Below, in pieces: positions 1-8,719 of a stretch of DNA of 64,000 bases (positions are counted from its first letter, which is position 1; the number at the start of each line of letters is the position of its first letter). The position numbers were made by a program, and so were the translations under genes. The stretch is taken from the NCBI RefSeq assembly GCF_024267675.1, contig NZ_JALDYX010000010.1, forward strand, positions 62,001-126,000, given 5' to 3'. The DNA is from Marinobacterium sedimentorum. GTDB lineage: Bacteria; Pseudomonadota; Gammaproteobacteria; Pseudomonadales; Balneatricaceae. Below the pieces are notes generated by a model. That model ran no database searches. It had not been told where the DNA came from and worked only from the letters and a program-made list of their open reading frames with translations.

Positions 1-2
1 CC

Positions 3-596
3 ACGGCCGAGAATCTGGCGACCGGACTGATCCTTCCGGCGCTGCCTGAATTTTGTGCACAGCACCCTGAGCTGACGGTTGAAATCGTGACCGATATCTC
101 GACCGTGAACCTGCACCGCCGCGATGCCGATCTTGCGCTGCGCATGCTTAAGCCCGAGCGGGGCAATGTCACGCTGCGTCGTCTTGGCACCCTGGGATAC
201 GGGCTTTACGGCAGCCCCGGCTACGCGGCGCAGCGCCTGGCCAGCCTCGGTGCGGGCGATTTTGACTCTGATGCCTTCATTGGCTGGACAGAGATGCAGT
301 CGCAGCTGCCGGCCGCGCAATGGATCGAGAGGATTCTGCGCGGGCGCCAGCCGGCACTGACCACAAGCTCACTCGCGACACAGGTGGCGGCGACCAGCGC
401 AGGGCTCGGGCTCGCGGTACTGCCGCATTTCGTTGCCCGCGATGCCGGGCTGGTCTGCATAACGTCGGATATCGGCGTCGACCAGGCGATATACCTGGTG
501 ATTCAGTCCGATCTGGCGCGCTCGCGCCGCATCCGTGTGCTGGCTGATTTCCTCAGCGATCTGGTGATCCGCAATAGCACACGGCTGAGCGGCTGA
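3..596 (+). CDS. LysR-family transcriptional regulator, C-terminal part (5' end outside window)
   Basis: The reading frame is open from base 3 and ends at a TGA at 594-596, giving the last 197 residues. It begins in the effector domain, where residues like 'LILPALPEFCAQHPEL' and 'RDADLALRM' are typical of the LysR substrate-binding fold; the winged-helix DNA-binding part lies upstream of the window. The gene faces the GntR gene convergently, and no effector or target can be deduced. An internal start at 87 would give only a fragment and is not the real start. Confidence 0.85.
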   Translation, partial: TAENLATGLILPALPEFCAQHPELTVEIVTDISTVNLHRRDADLALRMLKPERGNVTLRRLGTLGYGLYGSPGYAAQRLASLGAGDFDSDAFIGWTEMQSQLPAAQWIERILRGRQPALTTSSLATQVAATSAGLGLAVLPHFVARDAGLVCITSDIGVDQAIYLVIQSDLARSRRIRVLADFLSDLVIRNSTRLSG

Positions 597-702
597 GGCC
601 CGGGCTGGGTGCCCGTTACGGCGGCTTCTTCGTAACAGCCGTGCCGCCCGGGGCGAGCGTCAGCGAGGCTGTTAGATGATGTCTGAGATCCGCCGTGCGC
701 CG

Positions 703-1392
703 TCAGGCCTGAGCAATTTTTTGGTGTTGCATCATGTCGAGAATGGTGTCGCCAGTCTTGATGACATGATCGAACAGAATGCGACCGGCCTGCTTGCCGT
801 CCCGGGCCAGCAGGGCCTGCACCAGGGCGTTGTGTTCCTGTACCGATTCATCCCAGTGGGCATCGGACAGGGTCGAGGAGTAGCGCCCGCGGCGGGTGCG
901 GCCGCTCAACAGGCTGTGCACCCGCTTGAGCTGGCGGTTGCCGGACAGGTCAATCACCCGCTGGTGCACCTGCAGGTTGAGCGCGAAATAGGCGCGTGGG
1001 TCGCGGGCGCGGTACTGGGTTTCCATCTCGTCGTTGAGTGCGCGAAACGCCTCCAGCTCCTCATCGCTGGCGCGCTGGGCGGCCAGTTCCGCCGCCAGGC
1101 GCTCCAGTCCGCTGAGAACATCGAAGAGTTCGCCAAGGTCAGCTTCGCTCATCGCCGTTACGCGGGCGCCCTTGTGGGGTTCGATGCTGATCAGGCCTTC
1201 GCTCTGCAACACTTTGAGCGCCTCGCGCAGCGGTGTGCGGGAAATATCCAGCAGGGCGCAGAGTTCCACCTCATCCACCCGGCTGCCTTCAGCCAGGGTT
1301 TCCTCGGTGATCATGGTCCGCAGATGTTCGGCAACATCCTCGTGTAGCAGGCGCCGCCGGACGCTGTGTGTGAGCCGGACGCTTTGATTCAT
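703..1392 (-). CDS. GntR/FadR-type (FCD) transcriptional regulator 1
   Basis: This is a 229-residue ligand-responsive repressor or activator. A winged helix-turn-helix is at about residues 15-80, with the recognition segment 'ISRTPLREALKVL' near 50-62 and a 'GARV' wing near 76. An all-helical FCD effector domain follows, with His residues (near 143 and in 'WDESVQEH') that usually bind a metal. I start it at ATG 1392 because AGAGGAAG lies 7 bases before it; a longer frame to 1446 has no such site. It is divergent from the TRAP operon at 2051 across 650 bp of AT-rich DNA and is its likely regulator. It is closely similar to the GntR protein at 32376-33065, with an identical recognition helix. 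Confidence 0.9.
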   Translation of the reverse strand: MNQSVRLTHSVRRRLLHEDVAEHLRTMITEETLAEGSRVDEVELCALLDISRTPLREALKVLQSEGLISIEPHKGARVTAMSEADLGELFDVLSGLERLAAELAAQRASDEELEAFRALNDEMETQYRARDPRAYFALNLQVHQRVIDLSGNRQLKRVHSLLSGRTRRGRYSSTLSDAHWDESVQEHNALVQALLARDGKQAGRILFDHVIKTGDTILDMMQHQKIAQA

Positions 1393-2050
1393 GCCTATCT
1401 TCCTCTGTTCTGTGACGCAGGGCCCGGCCGCGGTCAAAGGCGGCAAAGCGCCTGAAAGCGGGCTCTTTCGGTGCCTGTCAGTATGCTCATCGGCTTGCCG
1501 GCGGCGAAAATCAGTTTTTGCGTCGGCTCGAAATCATGGCTAGCAATATTTAATTCATAATTATGTTTATTCTAGTGTTGCCTTAGGGGCAGGTCAATCT
1601 GTCTGTGCCTCAATGGGGTGCGTTCTCTGCTTTCATGATTTTAAGTTTTTAAAAACAATAGCTTGCGAACAACAAATACACTAAAAATATTGAATTATTA
1701 ATTCTTTCTAGTCTTTTTGGGTCTTCTTAAGCCCCGTTCTGGTGCGGTCTATGGGCTTGGAAGTAAGGATAACGGGGCAGGGGGCTCACGCAGATGCCGC
1801 GGGTGATGTGGCTGAAAAGTGCTGCCCGGGAGGCGCGCTGCGCAGGCAAAAGAGAGACAGCGCAAAAGGTCATGGTGGCTTGTCATCTCTGAATTGCTGG
1901 TGTATATATTGTTCATAATTAGAAATTCATAATTATATTTTTAAAAGTGACTGCCGATCAATCCGGCCAGTTAGCCCCCAGAGCCCAGCAAGCGAAGGGG
2001 GATTCTGGCCGCTGTCATCGGCGGCAATACGCTGGAAACCAAGAGGAAAC
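1393..2050. promoter_or_regulatory. Divergent AT-rich control region with repeated ATTCATAATTAT motifs
   Basis: There is no gene in these 658 bases. The segment from about 1540 to 1940 is much richer in A+T than its neighbours. ATTCATAATTAT occurs at 1553-1564, where it is embedded in the inverted repeat TAATT-CAT-AATTA (1551-1563), and again at 1925-1936, with a half copy TTCATAATT at 1912-1920. These are candidate operators for the divergent GntR regulator. The same motif recurs at 7049-7060 and, with one change, at 33169-33180. A good Shine-Dalgarno (AAGAGGAAAC) precedes the ATG at 2051. Exact promoters were not resolved. Confidence 0.6.
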
Positions 2051-3085
2051 ATGATGCGAAACAATAACAAGGCGCCATCCCGACTGGACAACCTGGCACG
2101 GGCCTGTGTCCGCACGACATTGGCGACCGGGCTGGTGGCGGCGACGCTGTTCTCGGCCAGTGCCATGGCGGAAAAGAATCTGCGCCTGGCGGGCAACTTT
2201 GCCACGACCCATTCAAGCAGTGTGGCGATGGAGCAGTTCAAGGCGCGCCTGCCGGAAGTATCCAAGGGGGCACTGACCGTGGATGTGTTCCCGGCCATGC
2301 AGCTGGGCGGCGCCAAGGAAAACATCGATCAGGTGCGCTCCGGCGTGCTGGAAATGACCTGGGTGGGCGCTTCCTACCTGTCCCGCATAGTGCCGGAACT
2401 GGAGGCGGTAAGCCTGCCGTTTGTATACGCCAACCGTGAGGAAGCCTTCAAGGTGGTGGATGGCCCGGTGGGGACTCTGCTGAACGAGAAACTGGCGGAC
2501 AAGGGTTTTGTCGCCCTGGGCTTTATGGAACTGGGATCGCGCCAGGTCACCAATAGCCAGCACCCGATCCGCACCCTGGCGGATTTCGATGGTCTCAAGA
2601 TTCGCCTGCAGCCCAACGAAACCCACCTCTCTACCTTCCGCGCTCTGGGCGCAAGCCCGGTATCCATGGGCATCAATGAGGTTTACTCCGCGCTGCAGCA
2701 GGGCGTGATCGATGGTCAGGAAAATCCCTACAGCGTGATCGAGACGCAGAAGTTCAACGAGGTACAGACCTATCTGACCGATACCTCGCACTTCTTCGAT
2801 TTCATCGTGGTGGTGGCCAACAAGCGCAAGTTCGACAAGCTCGAACCCGCCGAACAGCAAGCGCTGCGCGATACCATGGGCGAAGCTGTAGCCTGGCAGC
2901 GGGCCAAGGCCGCCGAAGAGGATACCGCCGCACGGGACAAGCTGGTGGCGTCCAATATGGAACTGGTGGCGGTTTCCCCCGAGCTGCGTCAGCAGATGCG
3001 CGAGCGTACCGCACCGGTAATTGAGGCGCTGAAGGAGCGAATTGGCGCTGATGTGATTGATGCCGTACTGGCGGAAGTGCAGTAA
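2051..3085 (+). CDS. dctP: TRAP transporter substrate-binding protein DctP (system 1)
   Basis: This 344-residue periplasmic solute receptor feeds a carboxylate-type substrate to the TRAP permease encoded next to it. Residues 1-40 form a long signal peptide ending 'SASAMA|EKN'. The DctP fold follows, with the usual 'LKIRLQPN' and 'GVIDGQENP' segments; the arginine of 'IRLQ' normally binds the substrate carboxylate. The start has AAGAGGAAAC just upstream; a second ATG lies three bases later. Its TAA overlaps the dctQ ATG by one base, so the genes are translationally coupled. The ligand cannot be read from sequence, but the linked enzymes suggest an amide or dicarboxylate. Confidence 0.92.
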   Translation: MMRNNNKAPSRLDNLARACVRTTLATGLVAATLFSASAMAEKNLRLAGNFATTHSSSVAMEQFKARLPEVSKGALTVDVFPAMQLGGAKENIDQVRSGVLEMTWVGASYLSRIVPELEAVSLPFVYANREEAFKVVDGPVGTLLNEKLADKGFVALGFMELGSRQVTNSQHPIRTLADFDGLKIRLQPNETHLSTFRALGASPVSMGINEVYSALQQGVIDGQENPYSVIETQKFNEVQTYLTDTSHFFDFIVVVANKRKFDKLEPAEQQALRDTMGEAVAWQRAKAAEEDTAARDKLVASNMELVAVSPELRQQMRERTAPVIEALKERIGADVIDAVLAEVQ

Positions 3086-3630
3086 TGACTGATCGGGTTC
3101 TTGACGGAGCCCCGGTGGCGGAGGAGGCCCTGGTGGCCTCCCTGCTGGTCCGGCGCTATCAGCAGATGCTCAAGGCCGCCGACGGATTGTCGTACGGGCT
3201 CATTGCCCTGGCGATGACCCTGATGACGGGGCTGGTAACGGCCCAGGTGGTGTTGCGCTACTTCTTTGGTGACTCGCTGGACTGGGCCGATGAAATGTCC
3301 CGGCTGGCGTTTGTCTGGTCGATCTTTCTGGCTTTGCCCCACGGCGTGAAGAAAGGCATTCACGTGGGTATCGATATCCTTATCAACCAGTTTGGTTCGC
3401 GTATCCGCGAAGGGCTGATGCGGCTGATGCTGGCGTTCAGCGGTGCGCTGATGCTGCTGGTGATGTGGCAGGCGGTGCTGGTGGCGCAGGAAGCCTGGGG
3501 CGAGATGATGCCCACGGTTGAACTCAGCGTCTCGGCCTTCTATGTAGCGGTGATTATCTCCATGGCCCACGCCTTTTTGCACCTGGCGTTCCTGGTCTGG
3601 CAGGGCACTCATGTCTGGGGGGATGAATGA
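3085..3630 (+). CDS. dctQ: TRAP transporter small permease DctQ (system 1)
   Basis: This 181-residue four-helix membrane protein partners DctM. Hydrophobic spans are visible at about residues 33-55, 70-90, 110-132 and 145-168, and the DctQ-type motif 'DEMSRLAFVWSIFLALPHGV' lies near residue 70. It overlaps dctP by one base and dctM by four (ATGA), the standard coupled arrangement for TRAP operons. The N-terminal cytoplasmic extension of about 30 residues is a little longer than usual. Confidence 0.9.
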   Translation: MTDRVLDGAPVAEEALVASLLVRRYQQMLKAADGLSYGLIALAMTLMTGLVTAQVVLRYFFGDSLDWADEMSRLAFVWSIFLALPHGVKKGIHVGIDILINQFGSRIREGLMRLMLAFSGALMLLVMWQAVLVAQEAWGEMMPTVELSVSAFYVAVIISMAHAFLHLAFLVWQGTHVWGDE

Positions 3631-4910
3631 TGGTCCTTGTATCCATTGGCATATTCTTCGTACTGGCGCTGCTGGGCATGCCGCTGGCCTTTGCGCTGGG
3701 CTTTTCGGCTCTGGGCGCCTTTGTTTTCGGTGATATTGACCTGGCGCTGATGCCCCAAAGCATGATGCATGCGGTGAATTCCTTCCCGCTGATGGCGATT
3801 CCGCTGTTCATGCTGGCCGGCGAGTTCATGGTGGGCGGCCAGATCATGCAGCGCGTGATCGACTTCGCCAACGCCGTGGTGGGCCGGGTGCAGGGCGGGC
3901 TGGCCCATGTGACCATTCTGTCCGGGCTCGGCCTGGCCTCGGTCACCGGTGCCGCCGTGGCCGGTGCCAGTGCGCTGGGCACCACCATGATGCCGTCGCT
4001 GCGCAAGCACTACGACAATGGTTTTGGCTCCGCCGTGGTGGCGTCGGCATCGAATCTCGGGCCTATTATTCCGCCCAGTGCCGCCATGATCGTCTATGCG
4101 CTGATGGCCGGTTCCAGCGTCTCGGTGGGCGGGCTCTTTATGGCCGGTGTCGTGCCGGGCATTCTGCTGACCGTCGGCATGATGGGCCTGGCGACCTGGA
4201 TGTCGTACCGCAGTGGCTATGAGCCCACCGGCGAGCCCTTCAGCTGGCGCAATGTGCTGCTACAGAGCCGCCGTGCCGGGGTTATTCTGCTGATGCCGGT
4301 ACTGGTGATCGGCGGTATCGTGGGTGGGGTTTTCACCGCCACCGAGGGGGCCGCCATCGCCGTTATCTACTCGCTGCTGGTGGGCCTGTTCGTGACCCGC
4401 AAGCTGACGCTGGAGGCGATTCCGGGCTGCATGTACCGCGCCGCGCTGACCTCGGCCGTGGTGGGGGCGCTGATTGCTTTCGCCAAGCCGGTGACCTTCG
4501 TGTTCACGCTGGACCTGCTGCCGCTGCACCTGTCGCAGTTCATTCAGGGCTTTACCGCCGATCCGATGGTGTTCCTGGCGCTGGTCATGGGCATGCTGCT
4601 GGTGGTGGGGATGTTTCTGGAATCGAACGCGGCCTACATCATGCTGGCACCGCTGTTCGCGCCCATCGCCATGGCCTACGGCATAGACCCGCTCTATTTT
4701 GGCTTCCTGTTCGTCATGAACCTGGTGGTGGGCATGATGACGCCGCCGGTGGGCGTACTGCTGTTCGTGATGTGCGGTATTTCCAAGATATCCATCGGCG
4801 AGCTGCTGAAATCGGTCTGGCCCTTTATTGCGCTGCAGTATCTGGTGCTGGTGCTGTGCTGGGTCTTCCCCGATATCGTCACCGCGCTGCCCCGAGCGCT
4901 GGGCTATTAA
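3627..4910 (+). CDS. dctM: TRAP transporter large permease DctM (system 1)
   Basis: This 427-residue multi-helix permease forms the Na+-coupled transport path. It has the family features 'SVTGAAVAGASALGTTMMP' near residue 110 and 'GPIIPPSAAMIVYALMAG' near 142, plus a second repeat with 'MMTPPVGVLLFVM' near 370, matching the inverted-repeat elevator fold of the ion transporter superfamily. It overlaps dctQ by four bases. An imperfect palindrome without a T-run (4938-4961) follows, so transcription probably continues into the downstream enzyme gene at a reduced or processed level. Confidence 0.93.
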   Translation: MMVLVSIGIFFVLALLGMPLAFALGFSALGAFVFGDIDLALMPQSMMHAVNSFPLMAIPLFMLAGEFMVGGQIMQRVIDFANAVVGRVQGGLAHVTILSGLGLASVTGAAVAGASALGTTMMPSLRKHYDNGFGSAVVASASNLGPIIPPSAAMIVYALMAGSSVSVGGLFMAGVVPGILLTVGMMGLATWMSYRSGYEPTGEPFSWRNVLLQSRRAGVILLMPVLVIGGIVGGVFTATEGAAIAVIYSLLVGLFVTRKLTLEAIPGCMYRAALTSAVVGALIAFAKPVTFVFTLDLLPLHLSQFIQGFTADPMVFLALVMGMLLVVGMFLESNAAYIMLAPLFAPIAMAYGIDPLYFGFLFVMNLVVGMMTPPVGVLLFVMCGISKISIGELLKSVWPFIALQYLVLVLCWVFPDIVTALPRALGY

Positions 4911-4937
4911 GTTGCCGGCTGCGTAATGACACTTATC

Positions 4938-4961
4938 CTGGAGTGCCCGCGGGCGCTCCAG
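4938..4961 (+). other. Intercistronic hairpin after dctM
   Basis: CTGGAGTGCCC at 4938-4948 pairs with GGGCGCTCCAG at 4951-4961 (one G-T pair), leaving almost no loop. No run of T follows, so it is more likely an RNA processing or 3'-end protection element than a terminator. It sits between the transporter genes and the isomerase/decarboxylase-like gene. Confidence 0.6.
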
Positions 4962-4992
4962 GCTGACTATATAAAGAAGAAGGACTACAACG

Positions 4993-5724
4993 ATGAACCA
5001 ACGTACCTTGCTGGGCGTGCTGACGCCCTCGTCCAATACAGTGCTGGAGCCGTTGACCGCCGAGATGCTGCACGGCGTGCCGGATGTCAGCGCCCATTTT
5101 GGCCGTCTCAAGGTCACCGAAATTTCCCTGCGTGATCAGGCCCTGAGTCAGTTCGACAACGAACCCTTTCTGCGTTCGGCCCACCTGCTGGCCGATGCGC
5201 GGGTGCAGTCCATCACCTGGAGTGGCACCTCATCGGGCTGGCGCGGTTTTGGGGATGACGAAGCACTCTGTGAAGTACTGCAGGCCGAAACCGGCATCCC
5301 CGCCTGTACCTCGGTGCTGGCGCTGAACGAAATCTTCCACAAGACCCGGGTGAAGAACTTCGCCCTGGTGACGCCCTATCTGAATGATGTGCAGGAAAAG
5401 ATCATCGCCAACTATCGCGAGGCGGGCTTCAACTGCATCGCCGAGCGTCATCTCGGGGACAAGGGCAATTTCTCCTTCTCCGAATACAGCGAGGAAACCA
5501 TTGCCGATATGGTGCGGGCCGTGGCGGCCGAACAGAAGCCTGATGCCATCACCATCTTCTGCACCAACCTGCGCGGTACCCGCGTGGCGGCCGAGCTGGA
5601 AAAGGAACTGCAGATTCCGATCTACGACAGCATCGCCACGGGTCTGTGGAAGGGCATGAAACTGGCCGGCGCCGATACCCGCCGCATCAAGGGCTGGGGG
5701 TCACTCTTCAGCGAGGTCGATTGA
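4993..5724 (+). CDS. Asp/Glu racemase superfamily enzyme, maleate isomerase / arylmalonate decarboxylase type
   Basis: The 243-residue protein opens with 'LGVLTPSSNTVLEP', the N-terminal signature of the maleate cis-trans isomerase/AMDase branch. The position that holds the first catalytic Cys in racemases and isomerases reads G78-T79-S80 ('ITWSGTSSGW'). The second Cys is kept as C190 ('ITIFCTNLRGTR'), and 'TPY' is at 127-129. A GTS oxyanion hole, Tyr and a single C-terminal Cys is the arylmalonate decarboxylase pattern, so decarboxylation of a malonate-type acid is more likely than two-base racemisation; this is inference. The start has AGAAGAAGGA upstream. It lies between dctM and a BASS carrier. 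Confidence 0.8.
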   Translation: MNQRTLLGVLTPSSNTVLEPLTAEMLHGVPDVSAHFGRLKVTEISLRDQALSQFDNEPFLRSAHLLADARVQSITWSGTSSGWRGFGDDEALCEVLQAETGIPACTSVLALNEIFHKTRVKNFALVTPYLNDVQEKIIANYREAGFNCIAERHLGDKGNFSFSEYSEETIADMVRAVAAEQKPDAITIFCTNLRGTRVAAELEKELQIPIYDSIATGLWKGMKLAGADTRRIKGWGSLFSEVD

Positions 5725-5828
5725 TCAGCTTTCCCTGACGGGTTGCACTGCCTTAGACTCCGGTGCAGCCGATCACGCAAGCATGCCTGGCGGTTTCACC
5801 CATCCTGCTGGCGCTAAGGAGCTTTGCC

Positions 5829-6737
5829 ATGGTCTGGTTTTTGCCACTGGGATTATGCCTGGCCATAGTGGCGGCGCTGCTGTTGCCGGGGCCCGGCCAT
5901 GCACTCAATCAGCTGGGTCTGCCGGCGCTGCTGGTGGCGCTGATCTTCCTGATCAACGGCATGCAAACGCGGCTGTCGGGCCTGAGGCCCGAGCCGCGCT
6001 TTGGCGCCACCTTTGTCGCTGCGGCCCTGATCAGCCTGCTGCTGTCGCCGTTGCTGGGCTGGCTGATTGTGCGGGCTAGCGGGGTGGATGCGAGCCTGGG
6101 GCTTGGCCTGCTGGTGATGGCGCTGGTGCCGCCGACCCTGTCATCCTGCATAGTGCTGACCCGGGTGGCCGGCGGCAAGACGATCTGGGCGCTCTTCCTG
6201 ACCCTGGGGCTGAACTTCCTCGGCATCCTGACGATTCCATTGCTGCTCAGCACTCTGGTGGGCAGCTCCATCGAGATGTCTCCCTGGCCGTTGCTGTTTA
6301 AACTGCTGCAGATCGTGCTGCTGCCCTTTGTGCTGGGGCTGCTGCTGCGACCAATGCTCGGTGCTCTGATACAGGCGCCCTGGCTCGGGCTGGTGCCGAC
6401 GGTCAGCGTTATCGCCACGGTCTGGATCACCCTGTCCGCCAGCGAGGCCTCGCTGTACCAGCTATCCCTGTCGGCACTGGCCGGCATTGCCGTGCTGGCG
6501 TTTGTGCTGCATGGCCTGCTGTTGCTGCTGAGCATGCTGGCGGCGCGGCTGCTAAGTCTTGAGGCGTGCGAGCGCAGCGCCCTGATGCTGACGGCCTCGC
6601 AGAAGACATTGCCGGTGGCGGTGTCTGTGCTGGTGGGGCTGGGGTCGTCCACCGGTGTGGCGGTGATCAGCTGTATCCTGTTTCACTTGCTGCAACTGCT
6701 GTTTGATTCTCTGCTGGCGCCGCGTCTGCGACGCTGA
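5829..6737 (+). CDS. Bile acid:sodium symporter (BASS) family transporter
   Basis: This 302-residue polytopic inner-membrane protein has about nine or ten hydrophobic helices. It shows family features such as 'MALVPPTLSSCIVLTRVAGG' near residue 100 and 'MLTASQKTLPVAVSVLVGLG' near residue 255, where the Na+-binding crossed helices lie. The ATG at 5829 has TAAGGAG seven bases upstream; the frame is open back to a GTG at 5763 but nothing supports that start. Members carry organic acids with sodium, so it may export or import an intermediate of the linked pathway. A strong terminator follows. Confidence 0.82.
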   Translation: MVWFLPLGLCLAIVAALLLPGPGHALNQLGLPALLVALIFLINGMQTRLSGLRPEPRFGATFVAAALISLLLSPLLGWLIVRASGVDASLGLGLLVMALVPPTLSSCIVLTRVAGGKTIWALFLTLGLNFLGILTIPLLLSTLVGSSIEMSPWPLLFKLLQIVLLPFVLGLLLRPMLGALIQAPWLGLVPTVSVIATVWITLSASEASLYQLSLSALAGIAVLAFVLHGLLLLLSMLAARLLSLEACERSALMLTASQKTLPVAVSVLVGLGSSTGVAVISCILFHLLQLLFDSLLAPRLRR

Positions 6738-6742
6738 TTACA

Positions 6743-6769
6743 GGGCCAGTTTCTTCTGGCCCTTTTTTC
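6743..6769 (+). terminator. Rho-independent terminator of the first TRAP operon
   Basis: GGGCCAG (6743-6749) and CTGGCCC (6756-6762) form a seven-pair stem with loop TTTCTT, followed by TTTTTT. It lies six bases after the BASS carrier stop codon and closes the 2051-6737 operon. Confidence 0.9.
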
Positions 6770-6920
6770 TACCTTTTTCTGCCTTTTTCCTGGCTCTCTT
6801 TTCTGAAGCCGTTTCAATGCCTGAGATGCATGTCGCAGCGCTGTGCCGGCTACTGTCTTGTGCCTGGTCATCCGTCATTCGATATTCGTGGGCATCCGGC
6901 CGGGTCTAGCCGCGAACAGA

Positions 6921-6941
6921 GCCCGCTGGCGGGCATTTTTT
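6921..6941 (+). terminator. Second terminator-like hairpin before the hydantoinase operon
   Basis: GCCCGC-TG-GCGGGC at 6921-6934 is followed after one A by seven T. It reinforces the insulation between the two catabolic operons, about 180 bp after the first terminator. The DNA between the two hairpins holds no convincing gene. Confidence 0.7.
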
Positions 6942-7175
6942 TACGTCTGGATACGGCTAAAACCGCCTAAATCCCTGCAAATATTCTTTTAAATCATGAT
7001 CTTGATCTTATTGTTACCGCTATCTTTATGCGGAATAAAATATATTGCATTCATAATTATATCGGAGGTAGGATAGTTTTAACGCTTAACGAATGGGAAG
7101 CGGGTCCGGCGCCTGAGCCTCTGGCTGTTGCTAGCAGAGGCGGGCCGGGTAGCCGCCTTCGAGAGAGGAATCACG
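6942..7175 (+). promoter_or_regulatory. Promoter/operator region of the hydantoinase operon
   Basis: This AT-rich stretch has TTGTTA near 7010 and AATAAAATATATT near 7033-7045 as loose -35/-10 candidates. ATTCATAATTAT follows at 7049-7060, the same 12-mer found twice before the first TRAP operon. Its position at or just after the expected transcription start suits a repressor site. The 5' leader runs to the ATG at 7176, which is preceded by GAGAGAGGA. Confidence 0.55.
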
Positions 7176-8633
7176 ATGTCTTCAACTGCAGCTTCAACCA
7201 CACTGTCATCGTCCCAGGCCCAGTTTGATCTGGTGATCCGCAACGGCCAGGTGGTTACCGCCGCCGACAGCTCCCACTGCGATATCGGTATCCGGGACGG
7301 GCGCATTGTCGCCCTGGGTGAAAATCTGGGCGCCGGGCGCGAAGAGATCGATGCCCGCGGCAAGCTGGTGCTGCCCGGTGGCGTTGATGCCCACTGTCAT
7401 CTGGATCAGCCGATGCCGGAAGGCATGAAGATGGCGGACGATTTTACCAGCGGCACCAGGTCCGCCGCCTGCGGTGGCACCACCACCCTGATTCCCTTTG
7501 CGGCCCAGGAAAAAGGCCAGTCGCTGCGCGCTGCGGTGGAGGACTATCACCGCCGTGCCGAGGGCAAGGCGCTGGTGGATTACGCCTTTCACCTGATCGT
7601 CACCGACCCCACCGAAACCGTACTCAAGGACGAGCTGCCACAGCTGATCCGCGAGGGCTGCAGCTCGTTCAAGATCTACATGACCTATGACGATTTGAAG
7701 CTCGATGACGGCCAGATCATCGATGTGCTCAGCGTGGCGCGCAACGAAGGCGCCATGGCCATGATCCACGCCGAAAACTCCGATTGCATCAGCTGGCTGA
7801 CCAAGCGCCTGCTGGCCGCCGGCCATACCGAACCGCGCTATCACGCGGCCGCCCGCCCCATGCTGGTGGAGCGCGAGGCCGCGCACCGCGTTATCGCCTA
7901 TGCAGAGCTGGTGGATGTGCCGATTCTGATCGTGCATGTCTCAGGCGCAGAGGCCGTGGAGCAGATCCGCTGGGCGCGGGGCCAGGGCCTGAGTGTCTTT
8001 GCCGAAACCTGCCCGCAGTACCTGTTTCTCACCGCCGAGGATCTGGGCATCGATGGCTACGAGGGCGCCAAGTGCGTCTGCAGCCCGCCGCCGCGGGACA
8101 AGGCCAACCAGCAGGTGATCTGGGATGGGCTCAGCGATGGCCTCTTCACCATCTTCTCGTCCGACCACGCGCCCTTTAACTACGATGATCCGCTGGGCAA
8201 GAAACCGGGCGGCAAGGAAGTGGATTTCCACTATATCCCCAACGGCATTCCGGGCCTGGAAACGCGCCTGCCGCTGCTGTTTTCAGAAGGCGTGGGGAAG
8301 GGGCGCATCAGCATCAATCGCTTTGTCGAACTCACCTCCACCAACCCGGCCAAGCTCTACGGCCTCTATCCGCAGAAGGGCAGCATCGCCGTGGGCGCAG
8401 ACGCCGATCTGGTGATCTGGGATGCGCAGCGCGAGGTCTGCATTCGCAACGAGCAACTGCACCACGATGTGGATTACACCCCCTACGAGGGCATGCAGAT
8501 TACCGGCTGGCCCGAGACAACCCTGTCCCGTGGCGAAGTCGTCTGGGGCCAGGGCGTGCCCAGCGATGCGGTGGGGCGCGGTCGCTTCCTGCACTGCGGC
8601 CGGCCCGAAATGGCCAAGCCGCGGGTGCGCTAG
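7176..8633 (+). CDS. D-hydantoinase / dihydropyrimidinase family cyclic amidohydrolase
   Basis: This 485-residue metallo-hydrolase opens cyclic amides or ureides such as hydantoins and dihydropyrimidines to N-carbamoyl acids. Visible metal-centre elements are 'GVDAHCHLDQP' near residue 67 (two His), 'SSFKIYMTYDD' near 160 (the carboxylated Lys), 'HAEN' near 198, 'LIVHVSGAEA' near 252 and 'SSDHAPF' near 330. The usual hydantoinase text is HTHLDMP, so CHLDQP is a slight variant. The ATG at 7176 has GAGAGAGGA upstream; an open frame from 7128 lacks such support. It heads an operon with an aminotransferase, TRAP genes, an amidase and a hydratase. Allantoinase is less likely. Confidence 0.88.
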   Translation: MSSTAASTTLSSSQAQFDLVIRNGQVVTAADSSHCDIGIRDGRIVALGENLGAGREEIDARGKLVLPGGVDAHCHLDQPMPEGMKMADDFTSGTRSAACGGTTTLIPFAAQEKGQSLRAAVEDYHRRAEGKALVDYAFHLIVTDPTETVLKDELPQLIREGCSSFKIYMTYDDLKLDDGQIIDVLSVARNEGAMAMIHAENSDCISWLTKRLLAAGHTEPRYHAAARPMLVEREAAHRVIAYAELVDVPILIVHVSGAEAVEQIRWARGQGLSVFAETCPQYLFLTAEDLGIDGYEGAKCVCSPPPRDKANQQVIWDGLSDGLFTIFSSDHAPFNYDDPLGKKPGGKEVDFHYIPNGIPGLETRLPLLFSEGVGKGRISINRFVELTSTNPAKLYGLYPQKGSIAVGADADLVIWDAQREVCIRNEQLHHDVDYTPYEGMQITGWPETTLSRGEVVWGQGVPSDAVGRGRFLHCGRPEMAKPRVR

Positions 8634-8719
8634 GCCTGTTTTATCTATACCTGCTGGCCGGGCCTGTGCCCGCGCCAACTTGTCATCGAGCGTTTTATAT
8701 AACAACAAGGAGATCGCGA

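Noticed and set aside
676..1347. A 223-codon plus-strand frame opposite the first GntR gene
   Set aside because: The minus-strand GntR protein is unambiguous and has a good ribosome site; the plus frame is a compositional shadow. The same holds opposite the second GntR gene (32583-33176).
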